A DNA stretch of 64,000 bases, taken from positions 87,729,985 to 87,793,984 of the forward strand of contig CM046443.1 of the NCBI GenBank assembly GCA_025506515.1, read 5' to 3'. This stretch comes from Flaveria trinervia. Its lineage: Eukaryota; Streptophyta; Magnoliopsida; Asterales; Asteraceae. Position 1 is the stretch's first letter. Every line of letters starts with the position of its first letter. Below the pieces are notes generated by a model, which worked only from the letters and a program-made list of their open reading frames with translations, was not told where the DNA came from and made no database searches. A program made the position numbers and the translations under genes. Below, piece after piece: positions 10,333 through 22,324 of the stretch.

Positions 10333-12489
10333 TGTAAGGCCCCGTTCCCGGGATGCTTACAGCTAGTCGATCATCGCACAAAAACATACATTTCTATTTA
10401 TCTTACATAAACATTGCAGCGGAAACATTCAAAAATGACATTTCATTTTATTATAAAAGCTTTTGCAAAATAATACATCATAAACCAGTTATAAAATACA
10501 TTATTGCATTACATCACAAAAGCCTTATATAAATGAATGCCATCCAAAAGAGCTGAGTAGCCGCCCCGTGCCATCCTCAGCAACCATTACCTGCCAACTG
10601 GAAACACATAAAATCAGTGTTGTTGAGTGAGTTCTAGTTTTATAATAAAACATACTTTTCTTTCATTAAAACCGTTCATTTCTTTCATGCGATCATACAT
10701 CATACGTACACATAGATAATATCATTATTATCTTCATCATTCATTCATACTTTAACTTTCGTTCATTTATCATGCGTCATTAACTTTTACATTCCTTCAT
10801 CATTACATCTTTTCCTTTTCATCAAACCATAAACTTTACCCTTTTGTTCATGGTACTGGACCTAGGCCTATCATAGACCTTCTATAACGGTGCACAACAC
10901 CTCTTGGCCATAATACCTAAGTAAAGTTAGGTTCACTATTGCCATATGCAATACCTTTCTGTTCATGGTTCTAGACCTAGGCCTATCATAGACCTTCTAA
11001 AAAGATGCACCGCACCTCATGGTCATAGTACCTAAGGTATGCAGCACTGGTTCTATACAAATGGTCAATCACAAAGAAAGACCCTGATGTGCATTCTCTC
11101 GGGGTAGCGAACCCACACACCGTTGGGCTAACACCTTTTAATGGCGTGTCCCGACACACAAGGCTTGCAAGACTTTCTTTACTTTCATCATTTATTAATG
11201 CATCCATTCATCATGTTCCTCTTTTCATCATCTTTCACTTTACATTACATAATACTTTCAATTCATTCATTAACATAACACGTAAAGCCATAGGAAAGAT
11301 AAACATTCATCATAATCGGGAACATCAACATACACAGTCATCATCATCATATAGGGCAACATCATACATACATAACATACATCATGCATAAATATGCAAC
11401 ATCATCATTATCATGCCTAACATACCCCCTAAGGTCTCAACAATCATCTTACATGAACCTACAGGAATTTCCATATCAAAACTTACATCTGCACTTTCCC
11501 CCGAAAGTCAGTAATTAACTACACATTTCCCCGGGTACAACACCCCTACTTGGGCGTATGGACACCCTTCAGTCGCATGGCCTCCAGGCGACTGAACATC
11601 ATATGAATGGACCAATACGGATGAACACCTATGCGGATGAACACCCAGTCGTGCGAATGGACCTCACGCGGATGAACACCCAATCGAATGAACACCCATG
11701 CAAATGACCTCATGCGGATGGACTCAATGCGGATGAGTCCTATGCGAATGGAGCTAATGCGAATGGATCTCATGTGGATGAAACTAATGTGGATGAGCAC
11801 CTATGCGACTGGGCCCTCAGTCGCATGACTCCCCATTCAACTGGCCCCCAATCGTATGAATGAATCCTCAATCACGCGAATAAACCTCAACTGCACCTCA
11901 ATCGGCCGTATGGCCTCCATTCGGTCGCTTAGCCCTAGCTAATGCAGAATGCAGTTCATCCCGAACCTGTCATTTTCAACCTCCAAGCTCATCCAACCCC
12001 ATTCTAAGCCTAAATCAACCATCCTAAACCTTGGGAATGCATACCACAACACCATTCAAGCACACACAAGCCGGAAACAACCTCCAAACACATCACACAC
12101 AAACACATACACACGAGTCAAACACACACATTCAAAAATGGGTTTTCTATGTGTTCCAGCCCTAACATCGTTTGAAACATGTAAAAGAGGGGTCCTAGAA
12201 CTCACACAAACGACCACAACGAGAAGAGCTTCGAATCAACACGCTACACTTCGATTTTGCACGCTTGAATCTATTCGAACCAACCTTTTTCTCTCTTTTA
12301 TCCCTTTCTTCTTCTCCTCTCTTTTCTTTGCTGAAAATTTGGGTGTGGGGAGAGGGTAATGGCTGCCCTCTCCCTTCAAATATCTCCACTTACCCAACTT
12401 TCTCTCATTGGCGAGTTTGGTCCCCCGACTTTGAACTTTATTTCTTTTTCTTCATTCGTCGGCTTCAAATTAAATAACCGGGTGTTACA
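10333..12489 (-). mobile_element. Nested solo LTR of family D
   Basis: On the minus strand it starts TGTAACACCCGG and ends GGGGCCTTACA, matching the 3' LTR at 5657-7707. It is 2157 bases long and flanked by CTTAA at 10328-10332 and 12490-12494. It lies within the family F LTR and so inserted later. No internal element sequence is present. The open frames at 11949-12359 and nearby are LTR leader, not genes. Confidence 0.92.
11540..11910 (-). repeat. ATGCGACTGA-type motif array in nested LTR
   Basis: On the plus strand it reads as repeats of CAGTCGCAT and of GCGGATGAACACC / GCGAATGGA variants. On the minus strand these are ATGCGACTG and CATTCGC, the same pair as at 6235-6660. The copy has diverged towards CGGATGAA forms. 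Confidence 0.8.
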
Positions 12490-14559
12490 CTTAATGGACG
12501 TTTTTGTATCATAATTCATTATTAAAAATCAGTAATTTATGGGTATTGGATCAATCGGGGTGATAGAATAATGGATCTAATTGTTAAACGTATAAAAATT
12601 GGAACCGGAGAGTAAAAGTGGATGAATCTGTGTTTTGACAGTAATATAGTGTTAATCCACAATCTAATTCCTTTTTTGGTCATTGTGGTCTTATATTAAA
12701 TGTTCTTACGGGGTTCAGGTCAATAAAGGTCGAAAACCGAGTTTTTGAACCCAATAGATATTGCTGAAAATTTGGACAGTTTGTTGTCAGAAAAATGGGT
12801 CATCTTGTGCAGCTCGTAATGAGGTCATAACAAATCCAAATGAGTCAAATTATTTTTCTAAAAGCAATCTCGATGAGTCCCCTAACAAACCCAAGTGGTC
12901 CCGTGCCGTTTCAACATCGTTTGGTCCTCAAACGCAACACACAAAACTGAAGGTCAAAACTGACGAATCTGGACAGCAGGTTGGTCCGTGTTAGTCGAGT
13001 CATATCTTTCTCATATTTTATTCAAATGATATTATTATTTTTCTGGAGTTTATTTTGAAGTCTTATCTTTCTAACTACTCCTATTACACAACTTTTCGTT
13101 ACCGTTTCAACCTCCAACCAGATTATTCAAAACTGGTGCGCAATAAGCTCTTCATGCTGAATATTTTTGTTAAACTTAAAAATAAAGACTTGAGACTAGA
13201 TAATCAAATAAAGACAAGTATAATACTTAAAATTGTTAAAGTGACTTTTAAAAGGATAATATTATAATATAATATCTTAAGTTTGTATGGATAGATTGAC
13301 GTGCATCAACGGACATTAATAAAGTAATATAAATCGACAACTAATTACCCAAACGTGATAAAATATACAGTTTAAGGTCGACTTTGGACTTGTCATAAAA
13401 TTAAATCATGTTTTCATAAAATTAAGGAATTGTGATGGACTGGACTTCGAGGACTACACCCAATTAGGTCAACTTGGCCATTTAGTAATTTGTTTGGTGT
13501 TTTGTGTTCTATAGTGATTTGACATTCTTACTGTGTACTTTTGGACTTTGCTATTTCGAGGTGAGTTTTGCGGCTCTGTTTTTATTTCAATTATTTATAA
13601 AATTAGGGGGAAAAGTATGATCACCCTTTTATGATGTGAATTTATTTAATCTTTGGGACTATTGTGTTTACTATTTTGTAAGTTAATATTTGGTACATGC
13701 ATGAGTTTCTATGTGGTTCTTTATTCACAACTATTTAACTCCAGTGTTGGAGCCGACATACAGGTATTGATAGTACTATTGGGTTGACACCCCCACCCTT
13801 GTTTGTTATTATACTAGTTAAAACTAACAGTGGCCATGAACGGGGCCTAGGTTGAATATGTTCCAACAAGATCTGTGTGTACGTCATAGGTTTAGTTGTA
13901 AGGCTCATGTTTACATGTGATATTGCTTACTTATAACTGTATGCACTTATGTCCTACCAAACAATTAGGTTTAGTTGTGAGGCTCATGTTTAAACATCAA
14001 GTTTTGTTTATCGATTAAACCTACGAACTCACCAACAATATGTTGATCTTTTTGACCATATCTTTTCAGGTAACAACCATTGAGGATAGCTAGGGATGCT
14101 GTCTTAGTGATCAATTTATGAAATGCATTTAGAGACATGCCTTAGTGTTTCTGACATTATGTTATGTTGGGATTATCTCTGTCGATCATGTTTTGTTTAC
14201 TTGTTCCCGGATTGTGGATTTATATTTCACTTTTGACTGTTTGACTATGTTAGTCGTGGAATTGACTAACTGCGACACAAGTCTCCATTTGTGCCGGTGA
14301 CATCATGACACGTTAGTTTTCATCATTTAATACATCTCAATAAATTAACAATGTGTTATGACGATCCCTCCGTCGCATCCTTGTATTTCCGCTATAAGCA
14401 GGGGTGTGACACGATATCTTTGGGAAGGGCCTTTCCTCGAGACACTTATTTAGTAGCTTTAGACCCAGTTTGAACGTCTGTTCTTTTACCGCTCGATGCA
14501 GGGGCATATTAGCAACATATATTCATAAGTCTAGGGTATTGATGTGTTAACTTATCATT

Positions 14560-15215
14560 AGGGGTGTTCATCCAATCAAATTCGAGTTAATGGAATTATG
14601 AGATTAGGGGTGTTCGTAAAATCGAATTCGAGTTAATCAAATCGAAGTCGAATTTTGAAATTTTCAAACAGGATACGAATTCAATTTGAATTAGTCGATT
14701 CGAATCAAATTGAATTCGAAAAATTTAAATGGAATTCAAATTCAATTCGTATTGGAAAAAAATTCAAACTGGAATCGAACTCGAATTTATTCAAATTGTA
14801 TTGAGAAAAATATTAGTAATCAAATAATATTTTTAAAATCTATTCGAAAGATTCAATTCACATGCTCAAAATATATAACAAACATAACTTATATAATATT
14901 TCGAGTTTCAATTAAGTCAAAAGGTACCAACTAGGATTTAATATTTTAGATTATATATTTTTCAAACTCTTAATTTTTAATTTCTCATATCCAATATTTC
15001 TAATTTAATATATAAAATAAATAAGTGTAAGTGTGTGTAATTCTAATTCAAATTACAAATCGAATCAATTTGAACATCACATATTCACAATTCGATTCGA
15101 ATTCGATAATTAGACTTCGAATCAAATTCAAATTTGAAAATTCGAATCGAATTTCAAATCAGTAATTATTTTTTAGTTTTTTGAATCCGATTTAAATATT
15201 TAGCTCCCCTACTTA

Positions 15216-15216
<1 letters not shown>
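14560..15216. repeat. AT-rich GAATTCGA repeat region, possible MITE-like element
   Basis: Dense degenerate copies of AATTCGAA, GAATTCGA and AATCGAATT fill the stretch, so much of it can pair with itself. The left edge carries TTAGGGGTGTTCATCC and a second TTAGGGGTGTTCG near 14604. The right edge has a weak inverted match, GCTCCCCTACTTAG, at about 15203. Plant elements with AGGGGTGTTC ends are common, but the ends here are too poor for a firm class. The short open frame at 14710-14934 is low-complexity noise. Confidence 0.45.
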
Positions 15217-15297
<81 letters not shown>

Positions 15298-15304
15298 TAT
15301 ATAT
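15217..15304. repeat. TA dinucleotide microsatellite
   Basis: An almost unbroken run of TA, with single interruptions by C and a doubled A. No coding sequence. Confidence 0.95.
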
Positions 15305-16138
15305 CCATGTGTAATTTGGATAAATTGTGAGATAGTGGGTATCATAAAGGCTACGTACTTTAACTCATGTGGTCTTCATCTACTATCTTAAGAACTACAA
15401 GAACAATTAAGGGTTATGATAATAGATATGTCACTGCTACGCTCTAACTGCATCTCAAGGAGCTATATCCTCATAAAGATGCACCTTTCAAGCAACAAAT
15501 TAGTACGAAATTACCCAAGAGCTAACCAGCTCCTTCTATATTTTCGGGTCAAAATTCATCTCATAATCATAAATCATCTTAGTGCAAGCAACCTTGAAAC
15601 ATGAAGGCCTTGATTATTCAGAAAACATGAATGATCCCTCCAAGCATGGCTAATCTAAAGTGTTCCAGTGGCGGTAAGAGCAGCCAAGATGAAGATGTAA
15701 ACCCGAACTATTGATCTTGAATAGTTTTTAAGTATGTCATGTGAGATTAGAGAGGTTTGGGCTTCATCTCATTCAATATATGCTAGTTTGGTTGTCAAAA
15801 AAAATGTAAAAACACATGTTCTTATTCACTGAATGCAATGCCATTGCAAAAATTGTATTCATGTTATCTTCAATTAACGCAATGACGTTACAACAGTTGT
15901 GTATTACACACAAAACCCAAAACCAAGCGGGCAGAATGCATATGCTTGTGTGCCTGCATTACAAGAAAACAAGAACAACAAAAATGGGGTGGAGGGTCAA
16001 ATAATAATGTGTGCAAGTGACCAAGTGTGTCAAACTAATCCACATATGCAAATATGATCCAAAGACGTATATTAAACGTAAATACTAGTTGTGCATATAT
16101 GTTAGATAGCACTCCTGACCACATTCATATCAAAATAT
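15305..16138. other. 3' flank of CYCLOPS, no gene seen
   Basis: This is the region just beyond the CYCLOPS stop codon. It probably includes the 3' untranslated region on the minus strand for the first few hundred bases. I see no domain in the small open frames and no clear repeat. Confidence 0.5.
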
Positions 16139-19100
16139 TCACATCTTATCTGGTTCAGATAAGATCCTTTCGATCTCTTCTAAAAGGCGTTCCTTTTCAT
16201 CTCTCATCTCCTCGTTCTGCTTCTGGAGTTCTTCGATCTGCTTAGTTTGTTCAGAATCCTTCCTGAAATGTTTAAGGGGGTGTTTGGATTAGTGTATGCT
16301 TATATACATTTACTCAGGTTCAAGGGGGTATTTGAATTTGTGTGATTGTACCTGTTCATGAAAGCCAGATTAAGTTTAAGTGATCGCACTTCCTTCTCAA
16401 GATTTTCACATCGCTTCAGAATAGACTGCATGTCTGATGAAGTTGCAGGCGTTTGAGTTCTTCCCTTTGCTTCTGCCATTCTAATGCACCACACATCACG
16501 GCAATGAAAATATTATAGTGATAAAGTATATAGATAAAGATTTCAAGTAATTCTAAATGATAGATATCTCTTCATCACATATTAACCAAAGAAAGTGGTA
16601 AGAAAAATATGCATGACAAAGAACTAGATTGAGTAAATTTATATAAGAGGTGCAAATATGGGCAGAATCAAATTGGTTTTTGGTGTCAAATAGATAACTT
16701 TTTGTATGAGTTTACATTTTATATATTCTATAAACAACTAGAGTGTCAAATATGATGCAAACATTATATTATATTGATAATAATCTGTCTTATTCATTAA
16801 AACTACACCTTGGGCGATTTTCAATCCCGTTTGCAGAGAATAAAAACCCTTGAAAACCAATTGAGCTAGACATTTGTTAGCAATAAAGTAGAACTTCTAC
16901 TTTGTAATGATTTTATATATTTCAGAAATATAGATATCTATAAATCCTGAATTAACCAAAGATAGGATTACGTACTTCCGTGACCTTTCCACCCTGCGTT
17001 TCTTTGTAGGATCCCTACTGTCCACTGCATAAGTTAAGAAAATTTTACAAAGTTGCAGATGTTCATATCTTGTAGTTGCTCATGTAAAGTAAAATGAGTT
17101 AAAAATAATTATCACACTGTTATTGATAAGATATTAGATATAAAAGTGTATTTTCATATAGAAATATGCAACATTTGACTTTTGAGAGTGTCCAATGAAT
17201 TGTTTTTTAACAACAAAGTTGGAATTATTTTTAAAAAATGTATATTTGAGAAATACAGTTAAGGTCTATATCAACAGAAGTTAGAAATTATTTCTTGCTA
17301 ACTATAACAAAATCCAGGTTAATTAACTGAAGGCCCCAACGAGTTATAAGCTGAGTGACCTTAACAAATAAAAAAGTTATTAACTTCTTTAAGGGTGGAA
17401 AAAGAGATGCATATAATTTAAAGTGAACTCCAAAAATTCACCTGAGGTAGCCGATGTTACTGATCCAAAACGAATTAGATTTTTCCTCTTCTGGTGAACA
17501 CAACCAATATATATTAGTATGGTGTATAATGATTTAATTTTCAGGTGCTGTAAAGAAGTACATACAATCTCAACCACTTCCTTCTTCCAAATTTGGTTTC
17601 AAATTCGGATATTTATTCTAAAGGTTGCAATTTTTAGTTCTTATTTGCACACCATCATTATGGTGTAAGCGATTAGTGATGCTGATTTGGCTCCCTGAGG
17701 ATTTTTTAATCTAGTCATTACTGAACCATAAGCGTAGTAGTCAAACTGAAAGTAAAATTGGCAGTAACTACTAACAGTAAAGCAAACCTTGTGGTCCTCT
17801 TGAAGATTATCATGCATTTGTTCCCTTGTATCTGTGAACCAATAGAGAAAAGTGGCATAAGTAGCATGTTTGATGTTTTGTTTCAGAAACACCATCAAAA
17901 CAGCATATCTTTCAGCACCCTAACACGTTGAACAGTTCTAGTTGCATTTCATGATGTAGTAATATAGAAGATAAAATATGTAAAAGAACTATATGGTAAG
18001 TGTGCTAAAGGAACTCTGAAGTCAATCACATGAATATTCATAAGTTCTCTACTTTTAGTGTCCTCATATAGTTGCAATCCAAAATACATGATATCTGAGC
18101 ATCCCAAAAGAGCTAAATAGTTGATAAATGTTTTCCACCAGAGCCTTTTCCTCTATGGATAAAACATTATGATAAAACAAATGACTAAAACTCAATGCTG
18201 AATTTTGGATCTTCACAATAATCCAAAGATATGTAATACATCATTTTTATCCTTTTGAACAATGACAAGAGTAAGGCCATGAGTTGTGCCTAAGGTTAAT
18301 TTCAACCATATGAACTAGAGGTAGCAAGTTATACATGACTATTGATAAACGAGTCGATATGGGTTATACTTCGCCTCAAAGAGGTCAAATGTGTAAACTT
18401 AATAAGAGTGGGGGCAAATGAAAATGGATTCAACAGGTCAAAAGTCACGCAAAGTACATTAACAGTGCATAAAACCTCTTAATCGTACTTGATTTAAAAA
18501 TTAGATTATCATTAAAGCAATATTGATTTTTAATCATATTTGAAATTAAGTACTTATAAAGATCAGGAAAGTAATATACAAAAAGTGCTTGCAATTCTAC
18601 CTGACCCATTTCAAAATATTAGCCTGCCCATTTGCCACTTCTAAAGTGGTGTAAACATCAGTAAGTAGTTTAATTGATGAGCACAGCTTATGTCTTTTAC
18701 CTGTACCTTTAAATGGCGTTTGACCTGAGTTGGTGGGGCCATCACATACATCAAAACCACTTGAGATTACAGGTGCAGCAGCAGATGATTCACTTTGTGA
18801 AGGTTCTCTAGATGCAAAACTCATCTGAATCTGATTAGCAGGGGCCACAAAATTTTCCAGGTCAGCGTCTAAAGACCCCTGAACTGTCTGAAACAACCTT
18901 GGATCTTGAAGTGTTTCATAATTATGAATTTCATTTATGTGATTCATATTTGAATAACCAAAGTCCTGTTGACCACTATAATAACCCAAAGAACCATCTT
19001 CAACTGCTTCTTTTTCAATATGATTGCTAAGCTTCTTGCGCTCTAAGGTACCCTTTAGCATGCTCACTACAGAAGAAACCTTATCAATAGATGAAGATGC

Positions 19101-20632
19101 ATTAGGTTGTGGCATGAACTCATCTAATTGGTTGGGAATGTTATACAGAGAAGCCTCATTGAATGAATTATGTTTGACTGATTCTTGTTTTAACTGGTTG
19201 ACTCGACTCCCTGATGCATTCTGCATTGCTTCCATACCTATTGCTGTTTGAGAGTTTTGCATTGCAACATACCTCCTCCTGTAACATGTAGAATGTGAAT
19301 TCATCTTAAAGCTTAAAAGAGAAAGATTTAGACAACAAGAAAAACGATAAAGATTGGTTTTAAGTTTTAAAGTCCCATCTTGTGGCATAAAATTTTAAGC
19401 TGGAGGTGACAAAGTGGAAAAGGGTCGTTGCATGTGATTTTTTGGTACCAGGAAAAACAATGTGTGTTAACTCAAGACACTATATGTCCAAATGTTTTTT
19501 ATTGATAATTATTGTTTCAAATATGCTTACAAAGCTATATTATTTCAAAAATAATCAAATTATTTGGTAAAGAATTAAGAATATTCTAAAGCTTTAAAAA
19601 TACCCTTTGGGCAGCTTTCAACTTGTTTGACCCGTTCCTTTTAAGCTAATTTCATTATTTTACCTGTTTGTTGGAATAAATTCATAAACCTAATCAACTC
19701 GTTCATAGGGTTGAAATTTCCACCTCTAATTCAAGCATTGGTACCTTAACTCAGACGAGCGACTTCTCGTCATTGGTTGAGAACTATGAAACCATGCTGC
19801 AGAAAAGTAATAAATATATGAGATCACCACGCAATCAATTGATATATAAGTATGCAGAGTATTTATCAAAACTAACCTTAGCCAAGAATAAGTTGCTAGC
19901 CTGCAACCCCCTTTCTGCCACAGTCCTGATGGAAATATCCACATTTCTAGTTAATATATAACACCATTTTGAATCCAAGACTCGAGAACACAAATAATTT
20001 ACTTTTAAACCATCAAGTACCTAGTGGAATTGTCATTTATGTAATTTGAGGATTCACCAACTTCTAATGAACTTTGTGGTAGCAGATTCTCATTGCTCTT
20101 TTCTCTTTCAAGGGAAACCCCATTTTGGTGAGTGGATAAACTAGCTTGATCAGTAAGCATCCTGTGGTCAACAAGAATATAATATATGAACAATTGTTTC
20201 ATTGCTGAGACATGTGACTTGGAAAACAAACTTACATTCGTGATAATTGTCGAGAACGATTATGAATTAAGCTTGTTGGATTGTGGCCTTGATTCTATTA
20301 ACCAATATCATAATAACAGTTAAAAACCATAAAGTGTAATGAAAGTAACAACATAAAATAGAAAGAGATAGCAACAGATTATGCAATTATTATCACTAAA
20401 AGTTACTTGGGAAAAGTTAAATTAAGATGAAACTGCTTGCCTCTGCAGTGGTTAGCCAGTTTTTGAAAAGTTCCTCACTATCTGCTCTGAAGTTATTAGA
20501 AAGATTCTTGAAACCAAGCATCTCCATGGTTGGTGATGGCATGCCGACTGAGCTCTCCATTAGCGTGCGTATGAACATATCTTCACTTGTATTTCTATAC
20601 AGATCTGAATAAACTCTTCCCTCCATCTCCAT
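16139..20632 (-). CDS. CYCLOPS: CYCLOPS/IPD3 symbiosis transcription factor, 11 coding exons, probable frameshift
   Basis: Exons on the minus strand, 5' to 3': 20632-20441, 20294-20236, 20161-20021, 19925-19877, 19796-19745, 19278-18701, 17831-17788, 17490-17442, 17024-16976, 16480-16352, 16262-16139 (TGA at 16141-16139). Family features: MEGRVYSDLYRNTSEDMF at the N-terminus, FRADSEELF, QPMTRSRSSELRRRY, DKVSSVVSMLKGTLERKK, NQIQMSFASREPSQSESSAA, RFGSVTSATS, the basic KKRRVERSRK nuclear-localisation patch, then a C-terminal coiled coil (MQSILKRCENLEKEVRSLKL onward). Starting at the second ATG (20626) places the RxxS serine of FRADS at residue 50, as in Lotus CYCLOPS Ser50; ATG 20632 is in frame two codons earlier. 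In the nucleus CYCLOPS binds DNA and is activated by the calcium/calmodulin kinase CCaMK during arbuscular mycorrhiza. All junction phases agree except exon 4 to 5, which is one base short. A complete form would be about 486 residues (Lotus about 518). Confidence 0.93.
19770..19925 (-). other. CYCLOPS: Exon 4-intron-exon 5 junction with one-base frame conflict
   Basis: Exon 4 enters in phase from exon 3 (AG|G ACT) and ends GCT AAG|gttagt, phase 0, a good donor. Exon 5 begins after ttttctgcag with CATGGTTTC, but the conserved A-W-F-H-S frame needs GCATGG. Joined at these sites, the reading after Lys goes into eight foreign residues and a TGA at 19772-19770. The 80-base intron contains no other AG suited as an acceptor. 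A weak donor four bases downstream (TTA|gttttg) would restore the frame, with two residues (Val-Thr) in place of one Ala. The cause could be a deleted G at the acceptor, a sequence error, or use of the weak donor. Confidence 0.75.
20295..20440 (-). other. CYCLOPS: GC-AG intron 1 of CYCLOPS
   Basis: Exon 1 ends ACT GCA GAG and the intron starts gcaagc, which fits the minority plant donor AG|GCAAG. The acceptor is ggttaatag before AAT CAA GGC CAC AAT. Phase 0 on both sides gives the family-like GHNPTS. No nearby GT donor keeps the frame as well. Confidence 0.7.
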
Positions 20633-22047
20633 GTAACCCTTTCCAGTTTCACCTGTAGATGTACTCAATTTCTTCTCCTGATCCCCGTGATTCACATACA
20701 CGTTATCAATAAAATCTCCCTTGGTTCCATTATTAATCATAATATTATGGACCAATAGGCTTTGTAGACTTAAATCAATCAAACAGAAACAAACTAAATA
20801 ATCAAAAACATGTAAATCTGCTGTCACTACAATAACAATCAACAAGAATAAAAGAATTCATGAAGAACAGATCTTAATCACTAAACACTAAGGTTGTTCT
20901 TGACTTCTTGGTGCCCCTTCTTCAAACACTCAACTGATGACATTTAGATAAATGGCAAAAGACAGTCATCAAACTACCAGGAACCAAGAGTTTAACCATT
21001 CAAAAGTCAACACAGAATAAACTAACGAGTGGCCTGACGTATACGAAGGGATATACGCGTATTCATCTCAGTCGGAGTAACTTCAAACACTTGGGGTGCA
21101 CATTAAAAAAACCTCAAATATAGGATCTTTGACTATAAATTCCCCATGATTCCCTCTACTCTACATTTGTCTGTTCTCTCAAGGTGTCAAACCTCAGTAC
21201 AATACTAAAGATATACATCAAAATGCAACTGTCTTCCACACACAAGAACACTCAACAAGATCCCTTATCTATGAGTCCAAAATATTCTTTCACATGAAAA
21301 AAATAACAAAAAGACCATCAAATCTTTGTGGGGTGTCGTTATTATTAATCTACACAAACATTTAGAGCTGTACTGATGTAAAGGTACAAACTTGAAGAAC
21401 ATAATACAATGGTATTGACAATATGAGTATATGATGCTTCTATGATTGGCATAATAATAATAATGTATGAGGCAGTTGTTGGAAGTAATGGATTAAAGAA
21501 ATGGGAATTATGATGAAAAAACTTTTTGTGATGGTGAAAGCCATGAAAGAGATAGGTTCAACTGCCGTTTAAGTTTTGGGAAATTTTAAAATGTAGTTGT
21601 TAAAAGGGCGTTTTCATATGGGTATTTATATTCAAGTATTCAACTTGTGCATCATCAAAGCAAGAAATTTTGCACTTTGGAATTTTCCAATCGATAATAA
21701 TAATTAGATATAATATGTTTTTATTGATAAAAAGTAGTTTAGATTAGTTGAATTATGATCTTTTTATTCTATAAAGTTTGCCGTTGCTTTGATTAAATTA
21801 ATATTATAATTTTTAAATTTTTGATGTTGCATAATGTTATGTGTTATCGGGGCTTGGTTGTGGTGTGAGTGAGGAAAAAATGCTATAAGGTATGCCTATT
21901 TTTTTCTCATCAAGAAATACTCAGAAAGATGTTTAATTGGAGAGGTTTGGTTGGTGATTAGGTCATCATTTTTAATATATTATTACTATTTGTTTAAGTT
22001 TAGTTTTTATAATAACAAATGTAATTAATATATTATTGAAAAATTAA
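20633..22047. other. CYCLOPS upstream region
   Basis: 5' leader and promoter region of CYCLOPS, AT-rich. I see no other gene. The open frames at 20417-20845 (minus) beyond exon 1 and 20427-20612 (plus) are an extension and a shadow of exon 1. Confidence 0.5.
21623..21630 (-). promoter_or_regulatory. Candidate TATA box of CYCLOPS
   Basis: TATAAATA on the minus strand lies about 1 kb upstream of the start codon. A leader of that size would need a 5' untranslated intron, which I could not place. In-frame sequence without stops extends upstream of the start to about 20845, so a longer N-terminus cannot be excluded. Confidence 0.3.
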
Positions 22048-22324
22048 GGGCAAATTACGTTTTTAGTGCATGTGGTTTGACAATAATGATTGTTTCAGTA
22101 CAATTGTTTTCTATTACATTAATAGTCCAATAGTTTAACTATTTGTTTCGAACTCACCCACGCCTTTGACACTGTTAAAATTACTGGTTAAATTAATATG
22201 AAATGACTAGTTTGCCTTTGACTAAGAATATAAAATAATAGTAAAAAAAGCCAAATAAACCCCCCTTGATTCCAACATCCATACTTCGACCCACCCCTCC
22301 CACTTGAAAACCCACTGGTGCCCA

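Larger units (their letters stand above)
9402..14411 (+). mobile_element. Solo LTR, family F, split by a nested LTR
   Basis: Starts TGTGACATTCGTCACC and ends AGCAGGGGTGTGACA, flanked by the 5-base duplication CGATA at 9397-9401 and 14412-14416. Without the nested LTR and its duplication (10333-12494) the LTR is 2848 bases. No internal retrotransposon region or second copy is present, so it is a solo LTR. The leader-like stretch near 9950-10170 (an aaccctagcc leader followed by TCCGGTAAATATT) looks like the transcribed part of the LTR. It holds no gene I can support. Confidence 0.85.

Noticed and set aside
11949..12359. Host protein of 136 residues
   Set aside because: Located within a family D solo LTR and lacking any domain.
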